A stretch of 46,321 nt of DNA from Terriglobia bacterium (GTDB lineage Bacteria > Acidobacteriota > Terriglobia > Bryobacterales > Bryobacteraceae). A program made the position numbers and the translations under genes. Under the pieces are notes generated by a model. It made no database searches. It was given only the letters and a program-made list of their open reading frames with translations, and had not been told where the DNA came from. The DNA lies in the NCBI GenBank assembly GCA_025350105.1, contig JANXYJ010000060.1, positions 1 to 46,321 of the forward strand, in the 5' to 3' direction. This document shows positions 24,984 through 31,831 of this stretch, one piece after another (the first letter of the stretch is position 1; every line of letters begins with the position of its first letter).

Positions 24984-26384
24984 CCAGGGCGGCGTGGCTT
25001 CCATCAACCGGCCCAGCGCGGGTTCCAGTTGTTCCATTTTCTGTTTCATCTGCCAGGCCACGTTCCGATAGCTGAAGTGCCCCTTCACACCGCTGCGCAG
25101 GTGAGCGATGTATTCGGCCTCCGCAAAGTCCATCTTGAATAGGAATCGGGAACGCGCACCAAAAGGCAACAAATAATGCCCGGCCGGTTCGGGCAACTGC
25201 GCGATGGCGGCCAACGTTTCAGTCATGATGGTGGCGTAGCTTTCGCGTAACCCCGATTCGAGAATCACCTGGGGCGTGGCGAACCCCAACCGGCCCGAAT
25301 ACGCTTGCCGATACTGCTGACAACGCCGGTGACGATGCAGATCGCGATATGCGCCAAGGTCCATGACGATGTCGTAAGCGTACAAGCCGCCGCGAAAGCC
25401 GCGCAGTAAATCGTCGCGGCGAGTGCGCGACCGCAGAGCCACGTCAATCACTTCATTGCGGCGTTCTTGCGACCACGCCGCAACCGTTTCGTAAAGTTGG
25501 CGGAACGGCAGCCCGGTCACCGGATACAGCAGTGTCGCGGCGATTTCGCTCACGGTGTCCGCCGGCTTCAACAGGTCCACATCATCGAACACTTGCGCCT
25601 GCAGATGGAGATTCTGCCCGGCCCATTGCGCCAAATCTTTTTGCGAATCGATCGCATGCTGGTCCGCATCCACATGCCGCGCCAGCGTCGGCACCAATGG
25701 CTCGCCTGCCGTCTTCGCCTCCCAAACGCAGGCCGGCGGCTGCGCGCAGGCCGCGGCGATTTCATCCGCCAACTGGCGCAATTCCAAATACTCTGACGCC
25801 TTCAAGCGCCGGATTTGCCGCTCCAAAGTACGAATGCTGGTGACTTGCCCCACGCCCGTTGGAATGCCGAAGAACAACGTATAGCGCGCGACATCGAACG
25901 CCCGCGCTGCGATGTTGCGTTCGTAGGCATCGGGCTTCATGTCATCGGGACGCGGCAGGGAAGCGCTTAAATGCTGCACCGCAGCTTTATGAATTTCATG
26001 ATAGGCGTACAGTAGTTTTTGGCCGCATTTGGAGTACAACGTCGCATCATCGGCGTTCAGTTCCGGCGGCGTGACGAAACCTGATCGCGAAAAATCCTGA
26101 TAGCGGCTGCTCCGTGCCTGCCCATCCCACAACTGCTCGTCTTCAATCTCCGTCGCGGCTAGTTCGGAAACGCCTTCAAAGCACAACACCACATGACCCA
26201 AATCCGCAATGGAGGCGTGGCCATACTGGAAATAGAAGCTTTCCAGAAACTTCGTCGAATCGTGCGAGCGCACCCAGTCCACCGATTCGCGAATGGAATC
26301 GGGCGAGCGCGAATAGCGCGCCAGCGCATACGCGATTTTTTCTGGCGGCATGGGAGCCACAGCCACAACACGGGGAGACTTCAT
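24960..26384 (-). CDS. Two-lobed ThyX-like FAD-dependent thymidylate synthase
   Basis: The 474-residue protein is about twice a normal ThyX (roughly 220-250). The N-terminal lobe carries HASIADLGHVVLCFEGVS and SSRY, which align with ThyX, but where the flavin-binding RHR motif should be it has DEQ (residues 82-84). The C-terminal lobe has an RHR (351-353) within YRDLHRHRRCQQYRQAYS. ThyX makes dTMP from dUMP using FAD and methylene-tetrahydrofolate and normally forms a tetramer with active sites shared between chains; here one lobe may complement the other. The dUTPase gene, which makes dUMP, is divergently transcribed 51 nt away, supporting the pathway. ATG at 26384 is preferred; a TTG at 26393 is possible. 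Longer ThyX-like proteins are known in some phyla, so this may be a known subfamily. Confidence 0.82.
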   Translation of the reverse strand: MKSPRVVAVAPMPPEKIAYALARYSRSPDSIRESVDWVRSHDSTKFLESFYFQYGHASIADLGHVVLCFEGVSELAATEIEDEQLWDGQARSSRYQDFSRSGFVTPPELNADDATLYSKCGQKLLYAYHEIHKAAVQHLSASLPRPDDMKPDAYERNIAARAFDVARYTLFFGIPTGVGQVTSIRTLERQIRRLKASEYLELRQLADEIAAACAQPPACVWEAKTAGEPLVPTLARHVDADQHAIDSQKDLAQWAGQNLHLQAQVFDDVDLLKPADTVSEIAATLLYPVTGLPFRQLYETVAAWSQERRNEVIDVALRSRTRRDDLLRGFRGGLYAYDIVMDLGAYRDLHRHRRCQQYRQAYSGRLGFATPQVILESGLRESYATIMTETLAAIAQLPEPAGHYLLPFGARSRFLFKMDFAEAEYIAHLRSGVKGHFSYRNVAWQMKQKMEQLEPALGRLMEATPPWIEDPLKR

Positions 26385-26435
26385 CGGGTCCAAACGGTTA
26401 TGATAGCGTGTTCGTCACAATTCAAAATAAATTCC

Positions 26436-26861
26436 ATGCAAATCCGAATCAAGCTCACTCATCTGGACGCTGTCCTGCCCACATACGCTCATGGACCGTT
26501 AGAAGACGCTGGCATGGACCTGCGTGCCGTGGAGCGCATCGTTCTGCAACCGGGCATTCCGCAAGGCGTGCCCACCGGGATTGCGATTGAGTTGCCTGCG
26601 GGCTACGAAGCGCAGATCCGCCCGCGCAGCGGGTTGGCGTTGAAGCAGGCGATCACAGTGAATTTCGGCACCATTGATCCCGGTTATCGCGGTGAGATTC
26701 GCGTGGTCGCCTTCAATCTGGGCAAGAGTGACTACGTCATCGAAAAAGGCGACCGCATCGCGCAGATCGTAATTGCACGATATGAGAGCGTAGAGTGGGA
26801 CCAGGGCGAGCTATCCGAGTCCGTGCGCGGCACCGGCGGGTTTGGCAGTTCGGGAAAATAG
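26436..26861 (+). CDS. dut: dUTP diphosphatase (dUTPase)
   Basis: The 141-residue trimeric enzyme hydrolyses dUTP to dUMP and pyrophosphate. All five motifs are visible: AGMDLRA (25-31), RPRSGLALK (62-70), GTIDPGYRGEI with Asp81 and Tyr84, KGDRIAQIV, and the C-terminal RGTGGFGSSG (131-140), which closes over the active site. Length is standard. The ATG at 26436 matches the family start; a longer frame upstream overlaps thyX and is not coding. Divergence from the thymidylate-synthase-like gene puts both dTMP-pathway genes under one intergenic region; TATGAT at 26399-26404 could serve as a minus-10 element. Confidence 0.95.
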   Translation: MQIRIKLTHLDAVLPTYAHGPLEDAGMDLRAVERIVLQPGIPQGVPTGIAIELPAGYEAQIRPRSGLALKQAITVNFGTIDPGYRGEIRVVAFNLGKSDYVIEKGDRIAQIVIARYESVEWDQGELSESVRGTGGFGSSGK

Positions 26862-26892
26862 TTTTCAGAAAGTCTGTTATTCTGGAGTGGTT

Positions 26893-27102
26893 ATGTCGAT
26901 CCCCAACGTAAAGCGCTACCGCATCACCAGCCCCGATGGCACCACCACCGCCAGCCTAATGGCTGTGCTGCCCAAAGACATTGATGTGAACAAGTATCTC
27001 TCCGAAGCTGCGGCCCGCTTTGACTGGAAAAGCTACCAGGAAGCCCAGGCGAAACAGTTCAAAGTCCGCGTCGGCCAACAGAAACAGAAGAAAGCCAAAT
27101 AG
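26893..27102 (+). CDS. Small protein of unknown function, 69 residues
   Basis: A short frame starting at an ATG with CTGGAG a few nt upstream encodes a basic, soluble protein: VKRYRITSPDGTTTASLMAVLP, an aromatic-containing helix KYLSEAAARFDWKSYQEAQAK, and a lysine-rich tail. It has no signal peptide, membrane helix or cysteine. The family is not recognised. It lies 31 nt after dut, on the same strand, and could be co-transcribed. Its stop codon lies in the loop of a hairpin (27091-27113). Confidence 0.6.
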   Translation: MSIPNVKRYRITSPDGTTTASLMAVLPKDIDVNKYLSEAAARFDWKSYQEAQAKQFKVRVGQQKQKKAK

Positions 27103-27113
27103 TTTTTGGCTTT
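27091..27113 (+). terminator. AT-rich hairpin at the end of the small gene, possible terminator
   Basis: AAAGCCAAA (27091-27099) pairs with TTTGGCTTT (27105-27113) with a 5-nt loop holding the TAG stop codon. The T content lies in the stem rather than in a separate tract, so it may be a weak bidirectional terminator between convergent genes. Confidence 0.5.
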
Positions 27114-27122
27114 GTAAAAGTT

Positions 27123-28406
27123 TTACCGCAGCCGCGCACGCAACACGCGCAGGCTGCGGATCCCCTCCGCGGCCACGTCCGGGTCGCTATCCTTCGACAG
27201 CGTTTGCAGATAGCTCACCGAATCATTCTGCCCGGATTGCGCCAATACGCCACAGAACTGCATCTTTTCATCTTTCGATGCGTCGCTCAGCATCGGATAC
27301 ATGGCTTGGCGAATGGCGTCGTTCCGGGTAAGCTCAATCAAAAATGCGGACGCCACTCCGCGGTACGCCCTTTGATTAAGCGTGTTGAAAAGATACCGCA
27401 AGGGTCCATAGCGCTCCGCGCTGATGTCTCCCAGAGAAACCAGCGCAAACGCCAGTGACAGCCGCGGCTCCATGGCGCGCTCCGCCGTAAAAACGGGTTC
27501 CAACACCATGCGATCCTGGCCGAACCGGATGCGGCCCAACCCTTCGGCGGCCGCCGCGCGAACGCCTTCGTCCTTGTCACTCAATGCCGAAATAAAGACG
27601 GCATGATCGGCGGGGTCAGCCAACATTGCCAATGCCGCTAGCGCGGCGCGGCGCACTTTGGATGTGCGGGCAACCCGATAGGCATCGCGCACTTGCGGCG
27701 CGGCATCCTTATTGTGAAGCAGCCCGGTTACTTCCAATGCCTGCGTCTGAACCTTCTCGTCCAAGTCCCGCAAAAGAAACGTGATGCGCGGTGCGGCCGA
27801 TGCATCGCCAATTTTCCCTATGGCCACCAACGATTCATACATCAGCTTGTCGTCCTTGGAGCGCAGCGCATCGGCGAGTTCGGGAATGGCCGCACGGCCG
27901 CGCAGCACGCCTAACCCACGCGCCGCATTCGCCCGCGCGTCCATGCTGGCTCCGCCGCGCGTCAACTTCCCCAACGCCGTGATCACATCCCCGCGCACTT
28001 GAACAAAGGGATCGATTACCTGATCGTTGGTGTCGGTAAATCGGCTGCGAATGGTGTTCCCGGCGCGGGAAAGCGTTCCGCTCAGGCCGTTTTTGACATA
28101 CCCCGGAAGATAAATATTGACCAGACCATCGGTGGCGCGAATCTGCACTTCGGGGTCGTTGTCAGCGGTAGCGCGCAGCAGAGGGTCCAGCGTCTTGGGG
28201 CCACCAATCGTCACCAGCGCTTTCGCTGCTTCCACGCGAACACTCAGGTCCGCATCGCCAATCATCGGAGCAATCGCGGCAATGCCCTCTTCGCCTAACT
28301 TTATTTGATCGCGTACTTGACGGGCACGCTGCTTGGCATCAACGTCCTGGGCCTTGATACCCAAGCCCAGGGTTACGAAAACCGCTGCTAGAAAAGCTTT
28401 GTTCAC
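27123..28406 (-). CDS. Exported HEAT-repeat protein
   Basis: The 427-residue product starts with a signal peptide (NKAFLAAVFVTLGLGIKAQD) and then consists almost wholly of about ten HEAT-like helical repeats (for example LSVRVEAAKALVTIGG, KVRRAALAALAMLADPAD and EGVRAAAAEGLGRI). Such solenoids act as protein-binding scaffolds. The start is a GTG at 28406, chosen because it forms a GTGA overlap with the stop codon of the MqnD gene and begins the signal peptide. Translational coupling to a menaquinone gene suggests an operon but gives no function. No catalytic motifs are seen. Confidence 0.85.
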   Translation of the reverse strand: MNKAFLAAVFVTLGLGIKAQDVDAKQRARQVRDQIKLGEEGIAAIAPMIGDADLSVRVEAAKALVTIGGPKTLDPLLRATADNDPEVQIRATDGLVNIYLPGYVKNGLSGTLSRAGNTIRSRFTDTNDQVIDPFVQVRGDVITALGKLTRGGASMDARANAARGLGVLRGRAAIPELADALRSKDDKLMYESLVAIGKIGDASAAPRITFLLRDLDEKVQTQALEVTGLLHNKDAAPQVRDAYRVARTSKVRRAALAALAMLADPADHAVFISALSDKDEGVRAAAAEGLGRIRFGQDRMVLEPVFTAERAMEPRLSLAFALVSLGDISAERYGPLRYLFNTLNQRAYRGVASAFLIELTRNDAIRQAMYPMLSDASKDEKMQFCGVLAQSGQNDSVSYLQTLSKDSDPDVAAEGIRSLRVLRARLR

Positions 28407-29242
28407 CGCACGAATTCTAGTTCCACCCGATGCGGAATCAACCCGGCCTCGTGCCCCAGGTCCAACAGCTTCTGGGCGGCCTTGGGAACCAGTTCCCCGC
28501 AATCAACGGTGTAATGATTGACGTACATACCTACGAACTTGTCTGCCATGGCCAGATCCATGCCGCCGGAAAACTCCAGCGCATAATTCAGCGCCTCGGT
28601 GCGATTATCCAGCGCGTACTGAATACTTTCGCTCATCATCCGGCAACATTCGCTGCCAATTTCAGCAGGCAGCTCCCGCCGCAACGCATTCGCGCCCAAA
28701 GGGAGCGGCAACGCATACTTGGCCTTGAACCATTGTCCCAAATCGACGATGCAAGTGAAGCCCGCCTTGGCATGGGTGAGCTGCGCTTCATGAATGATCA
28801 GGCCTGCATCCGCCTTGCCCTCATTCACCGCGTCCAAAATCTTGTCGAACGGAATGTCCACCGCCTCAAAATCAGGCTGCAGCAGGCGCAGAGTTAAATA
28901 TGCCGTAGTCAGACGGCCGGGAATGGCAATGCGCTTACCCTTAATCTGCTCCGGCGTCATCGGATGCCTCGATACCACCATCGGCCCGTAGCCATCGCCG
29001 ACACTGGAGCCCGAAGCCATCAAGCGATATTTGTCAGCAATATAGGGATAGGCGTGATAAGAAATGGCCGTTAGATCATACTCGCCATTTCGCGCTTTTT
29101 GATTCAGCGTCTGGATATCGCCCAAAACGTGGCGAAACTGCACCAGCGGCGAGCGGATCTTGCGCGTCGCCAACGCATAAAACATATACGCGTCATCAGA
29201 ATCAGGACTGTGTGCACAAACTACGTCAACGGGAGAAGGCAT
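28403..29242 (-). CDS. mqnD: 1,4-dihydroxy-6-naphthoate synthase, futalosine pathway (MqnD)
   Basis: The 279-residue protein belongs to the MqnA/MqnD periplasmic-binding-protein-like fold. The start VDVVCAHSPDSDDAYMFYALATRKI, the motif LTAISYHAYPYIADKYRL and the GDGYGPMVV loop match MqnD better than MqnA. MqnD converts cyclic dehypoxanthine futalosine to 1,4-dihydroxy-6-naphthoate, a menaquinone precursor. No other mqn gene is in the window, so the rest of the pathway must lie elsewhere. It is the first gene of a two-gene operon with an exported HEAT-repeat protein. A menaquinone role is consistent with an organism that respires. Confidence 0.85.
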   Translation of the reverse strand: MPSPVDVVCAHSPDSDDAYMFYALATRKIRSPLVQFRHVLGDIQTLNQKARNGEYDLTAISYHAYPYIADKYRLMASGSSVGDGYGPMVVSRHPMTPEQIKGKRIAIPGRLTTAYLTLRLLQPDFEAVDIPFDKILDAVNEGKADAGLIIHEAQLTHAKAGFTCIVDLGQWFKAKYALPLPLGANALRRELPAEIGSECCRMMSESIQYALDNRTEALNYALEFSGGMDLAMADKFVGMYVNHYTVDCGELVPKAAQKLLDLGHEAGLIPHRVELEFVR

Positions 29243-29393
29243 TCAGGGATTTTTCCGACGGACAGAACTTGGAGCAACAACCTAATTTGGCCTGACGGAT
29301 TCCTCCGACAGGAATACACCTCGGCAAGGATTCCCGTGCCGCAACACAACGATCATAGCAGGTGTACGGATTTACCTGCCCTGATGAATCCGT

Positions 29394-29798
29394 CTACGGA
29401 TTGGCAGGGGTCGTCGGGGCTGGCGGCGGAATCGTTTTGTCGTTCATCGTCACGCCGTTCGCCAGCGTTACCGAGACGAAGATGGCACCCGGATCACCGG
29501 TCATCAGCGGGTGGGCCGCTATGCTCACTTTGTCTCCGGGCTTCAGCGTAATGGATTTCCAACCCGCGCGCACCAACACTCCCGGCGATGTCATCTCCAC
29601 GTTCCAGGAGACCACTTCTCCCTTGTCATTGGGAACTTCCAGCTCCACCCAGGCATGCGGATTGGCCCACTTGAACTGCTTCACTGTGCCCACCAGCGTC
29701 ACCGTTTTGTTCCGGTCGAAACCGGCCATGGAGTGATGCGCGTTGGCCACGCTGCCCAATCCCAGGGCTAAAACGCAGGTGATCAGTAATGTTTTCAT
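29394..29798 (-). CDS. Secreted DUF6152 family protein (copy 1)
   Basis: The 134-residue product has a signal peptide (LLITCVLALGLGSVANA) and a small beta-rich domain. The mature N-terminus is predicted to be HHSMAGFDRN, followed by VTLVGTVKQFKWANPHAWVELEV, WNVEMTSPGVL, GW and LKPGDKVSIAAHPL. These are the landmarks of DUF6152. The family looks like an OB-fold by pattern. The last gene of a minus-strand operon (TonB receptor, DUF6152, partner, partner, this gene), it follows the partner protein by 38 nt. Function is unknown. The tail is Pro/Thr-rich (IPPPAPTTPANP). Confidence 0.9.
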   Translation of the reverse strand: MKTLLITCVLALGLGSVANAHHSMAGFDRNKTVTLVGTVKQFKWANPHAWVELEVPNDKGEVVSWNVEMTSPGVLVRAGWKSITLKPGDKVSIAAHPLMTGDPGAIFVSVTLANGVTMNDKTIPPPAPTTPANP

Positions 29799-29836
29799 TG
29801 CTCTTGTTCCTTAACCGATGGCTACTCTCTTACGTC

Positions 29837-30628
29837 CTACCGGACGTTGGTCCCCGCCTTGGTGCTGGGCATATGTTCATTCAAATCGGGCAGGCAGGAC
29901 GCCTCATTGATATCGGTGTCGTCCATGCGCTTGAACCGCTTGGTCATCTTCCATTCGCCGCTGAAGGTTTTGGGATCGGTCAGCGTATATTCGATGTCTA
30001 AAGCTTTGCCGCCACTTTTGTCAACCTCGGCCATCTTGATGCGTTCGATGATGCGCAACTCATCGCTGGCCGGAATACCGGTGTCGATCCAATGATGATC
30101 GTCCACGAAGTTACGCGTATCGATCACCAATGTGTCGCTTTCCCAGTGTCCAATCGATTCGCCGTTGAAGCTGCGCACCACTACGTCAGGGTCGGTGTGC
30201 TTGCGGCCGTCCAGATAAATGATGCGCACACTGTTCATGAAGCCGCTAATCATAAAGATAGAAGTCGGATTCTGCACCATTGCGATCGGCCAAACGCGGG
30301 TCATGATGATGGGCATGCCGGCCGGCCAGCATGCGCCAATGTCATCGTGATAGGCCTTGCCGGCCGCCGCCGCTTTTTTGGCCGCGTCATAATGAACTTG
30401 CGCGGCGGGAGTCAATTTCAGATCGGTCCCCGCAGGCGGCGTAAAGCGAAACGGATTCTCGCGGCTTAAGGCGTGCTGCCAGGTGCCGGTTAAATCGAAA
30501 GGCGGCTTGGGCCGTGGTTTGGCGATGTTCGCCGGAGCCAATGCTCCCAATTGCGCCGCCGGGGCAGAGGGTGCGGTTTGCCCAAATACCACCGTCGCCG
30601 CGAAAAGAACTGCGATTGCTTTCAACAT
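29837..30628 (-). CDS. Secreted DUF6152-partner protein (copy A)
   Basis: The 263-residue product has a signal peptide (KAIAVLFAATVVFG), a Pro/Ala-rich linker, then a domain with WPAGMPIIMTR, VRIIYLDGRKHTD, the family signature SIGHWESDTLVIDTRNF and DDHHWID, and a C-terminal half with RIIERIKM and a beta region ending in FKRM. It is a paralogue of the proteins at 30631-31368 and 35346-36452, which share GHWDGxTLVVD, a HSExLHxxER-like segment and ITIEDP. Such proteins are regularly found next to DUF6152 proteins, which suggests a common unknown job in the envelope. The start codon is two nt from the stop codon of the previous gene. Confidence 0.75.
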   Translation of the reverse strand: MLKAIAVLFAATVVFGQTAPSAPAAQLGALAPANIAKPRPKPPFDLTGTWQHALSRENPFRFTPPAGTDLKLTPAAQVHYDAAKKAAAAGKAYHDDIGACWPAGMPIIMTRVWPIAMVQNPTSIFMISGFMNSVRIIYLDGRKHTDPDVVVRSFNGESIGHWESDTLVIDTRNFVDDHHWIDTGIPASDELRIIERIKMAEVDKSGGKALDIEYTLTDPKTFSGEWKMTKRFKRMDDTDINEASCLPDLNEHMPSTKAGTNVR

Positions 30629-30630
30629 GA

Positions 30631-31368
30631 TTACTGCCCCTTCAACCTCATCCGCACCACGCCTTTTTCATCCACGTATTCGCGATTGTTGTCGCACACA
30701 AATTCCACCATCTCATAACCCGGCGAACGCTTGTAGGCCAGCGTATAAGTAATCGGTTTTTCCAGCACCACAGGGTCTTCAATCGTAATTTGATCGTGCA
30801 AATAATCCGGCGCGGCCAAGCGAATGCGTTCGGTGATGTGCATCTGTTCGCTATGCGGCATACCGCGATAGCCTGGCACGGCGGTTTTTACGCCCACCGT
30901 ATCCACCACCAGCGTCTCGCCATCCCAATGGCCTACCGATCGCCCGTAATATCCCGGCGGAACATCGTCTATCTTCATCTGAGGGCGGTCCATGTAAACC
31001 CGGCGCACTTCGCTAAAGGCTTCAGAAATAATGGTGATCTGCTTCGGCGCCTGAATGAACTCGACTGGGTACAGCGCGATGCTCATCATCGTCGGCATAC
31101 CGTAGGGAATGCAGGAAACCGCACCGGTAGCCAGTTGTTCGCCGCGTTTCAAAGATTCGGCTTCCGCCGCACGTTTGGCTTCGTAGGGTTTCGCGTATTC
31201 GGGTTTCAGCGCCAAAGGAGGCGCGTCCACGGGAGCAACAGCCGCTGCAATTTTCGGATCCGCTCCGCGGCCACCTCTATACGGTGCCCACACGCCCGTC
31301 AAATCAGGCTTCTGTGCGCTGAGCACAAAAGAGTTGGCCAAAAGGGCCATCATCCAGACGGCTTTCAT
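30631..31368 (-). CDS. Secreted DUF6152-partner protein (copy B)
   Basis: The 245-residue product has a signal peptide (WMMALLANSFVLSAQ) and the partner-family domain: a cysteine-containing AVSCIPYGMPTMM, VRRVYMDRPQ, RSVGHWDGETLVVDTVG, HSEQMHITERIR, ITIEDPVV and, near the end, FVCDNNREYVDEKG. Copy C carries an almost identical FVCENNRDY tail while copy A lacks it. The ATG at 31368 starts the signal peptide; it lies 4 nt after the upstream DUF6152 stop codon, so the pair is coupled. The presence of conserved Cys in CIPxGMP and FVCxNN suggests a disulfide. Confidence 0.8.
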   Translation of the reverse strand: MKAVWMMALLANSFVLSAQKPDLTGVWAPYRGGRGADPKIAAAVAPVDAPPLALKPEYAKPYEAKRAAEAESLKRGEQLATGAVSCIPYGMPTMMSIALYPVEFIQAPKQITIISEAFSEVRRVYMDRPQMKIDDVPPGYYGRSVGHWDGETLVVDTVGVKTAVPGYRGMPHSEQMHITERIRLAAPDYLHDQITIEDPVVLEKPITYTLAYKRSPGYEMVEFVCDNNREYVDEKGVVRMRLKGQ

Positions 31369-31372
31369 TATC

Positions 31373-31768
31373 TTATTGAGCCCTCTGCGGCCCGTTGGAT
31401 AGCGTTTTTCCATCCGGCAAGGTGGCCGTGTATAGGAACCCGCCCGCCTGTCCACTCTTCAAAGGATTGATGACCAGCGTGAGCTTATCGCCCCGCTTAA
31501 CGCTGCTGAACTTCCAGCCGCTGCCCATCAGAATGCTGGGGCTGCCAAGCTCAATGCTCCAATGTTTTACTGCGCCGTCTTCGCCGGGCGCGTCGATTTC
31601 GATATAGGCGTGCGGGTTGCTCCATTCAAACGAGGTCACCGTGCCGGCCAGCGTAATGCGCTTGCTCATGTCGAACATGGTGAAGGAGTGATGCGCGAAA
31701 ACCGGAATGGCGCCGGAAAGTACAAGCATCAGCGCAAGCGCGCAGGCGCGCAAAAGTTGAGTTCGCAA
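31373..31768 (-). CDS. Secreted DUF6152 family protein (copy 2)
   Basis: The 131-residue product has a signal peptide (LRACALALMLVLSGAIPVFA) with predicted mature N-terminus HHSFTMFDMS. It then shows the family core ITLAGTVTSFEWSNPHAYIEID, HWSIELGSPSIL, GW, KRGDKLTLVINPL and LPDGKTL. It follows the TonB receptor by 63 nt (a hairpin lies in that gap) and overlaps into a tight operon with partner copy B. Compared with copy 1 the core is clearly homologous but divergent, so the duplication is old. Function is unknown. Confidence 0.9.
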   Translation of the reverse strand: MRTQLLRACALALMLVLSGAIPVFAHHSFTMFDMSKRITLAGTVTSFEWSNPHAYIEIDAPGEDGAVKHWSIELGSPSILMGSGWKFSSVKRGDKLTLVINPLKSGQAGGFLYTATLPDGKTLSNGPQRAQ

Positions 31769-31794
31769 GATGAAGCTCCTCAGACTCCGTTAGA

Positions 31795-31816
31795 TGAGGG
31801 CGGAGAGCCGCCCTCA
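31795..31816 (-). terminator. Hairpin between the TonB receptor and DUF6152 copy 2, possible attenuator
   Basis: A perfect 9-bp GC-rich stem (TGAGGGCGG at 31795-31803 with CCGCCCTCA at 31808-31816) and 4-nt loop lies 15 nt after the receptor stop codon. No T-tract follows on the minus strand, so it is unlikely to stop transcription completely. It could protect the receptor mRNA end or reduce expression of the downstream genes. Confidence 0.5.
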
Positions 31817-31831
31817 GAAAATTATACAGCT

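Noticed and set aside
29243..29393. Possible direct repeats (GGATTC, CGGATT) between mqnD and DUF6152 copy 1
   Set aside because: The matches are 6-7 nt long and irregularly spaced, as expected by chance.
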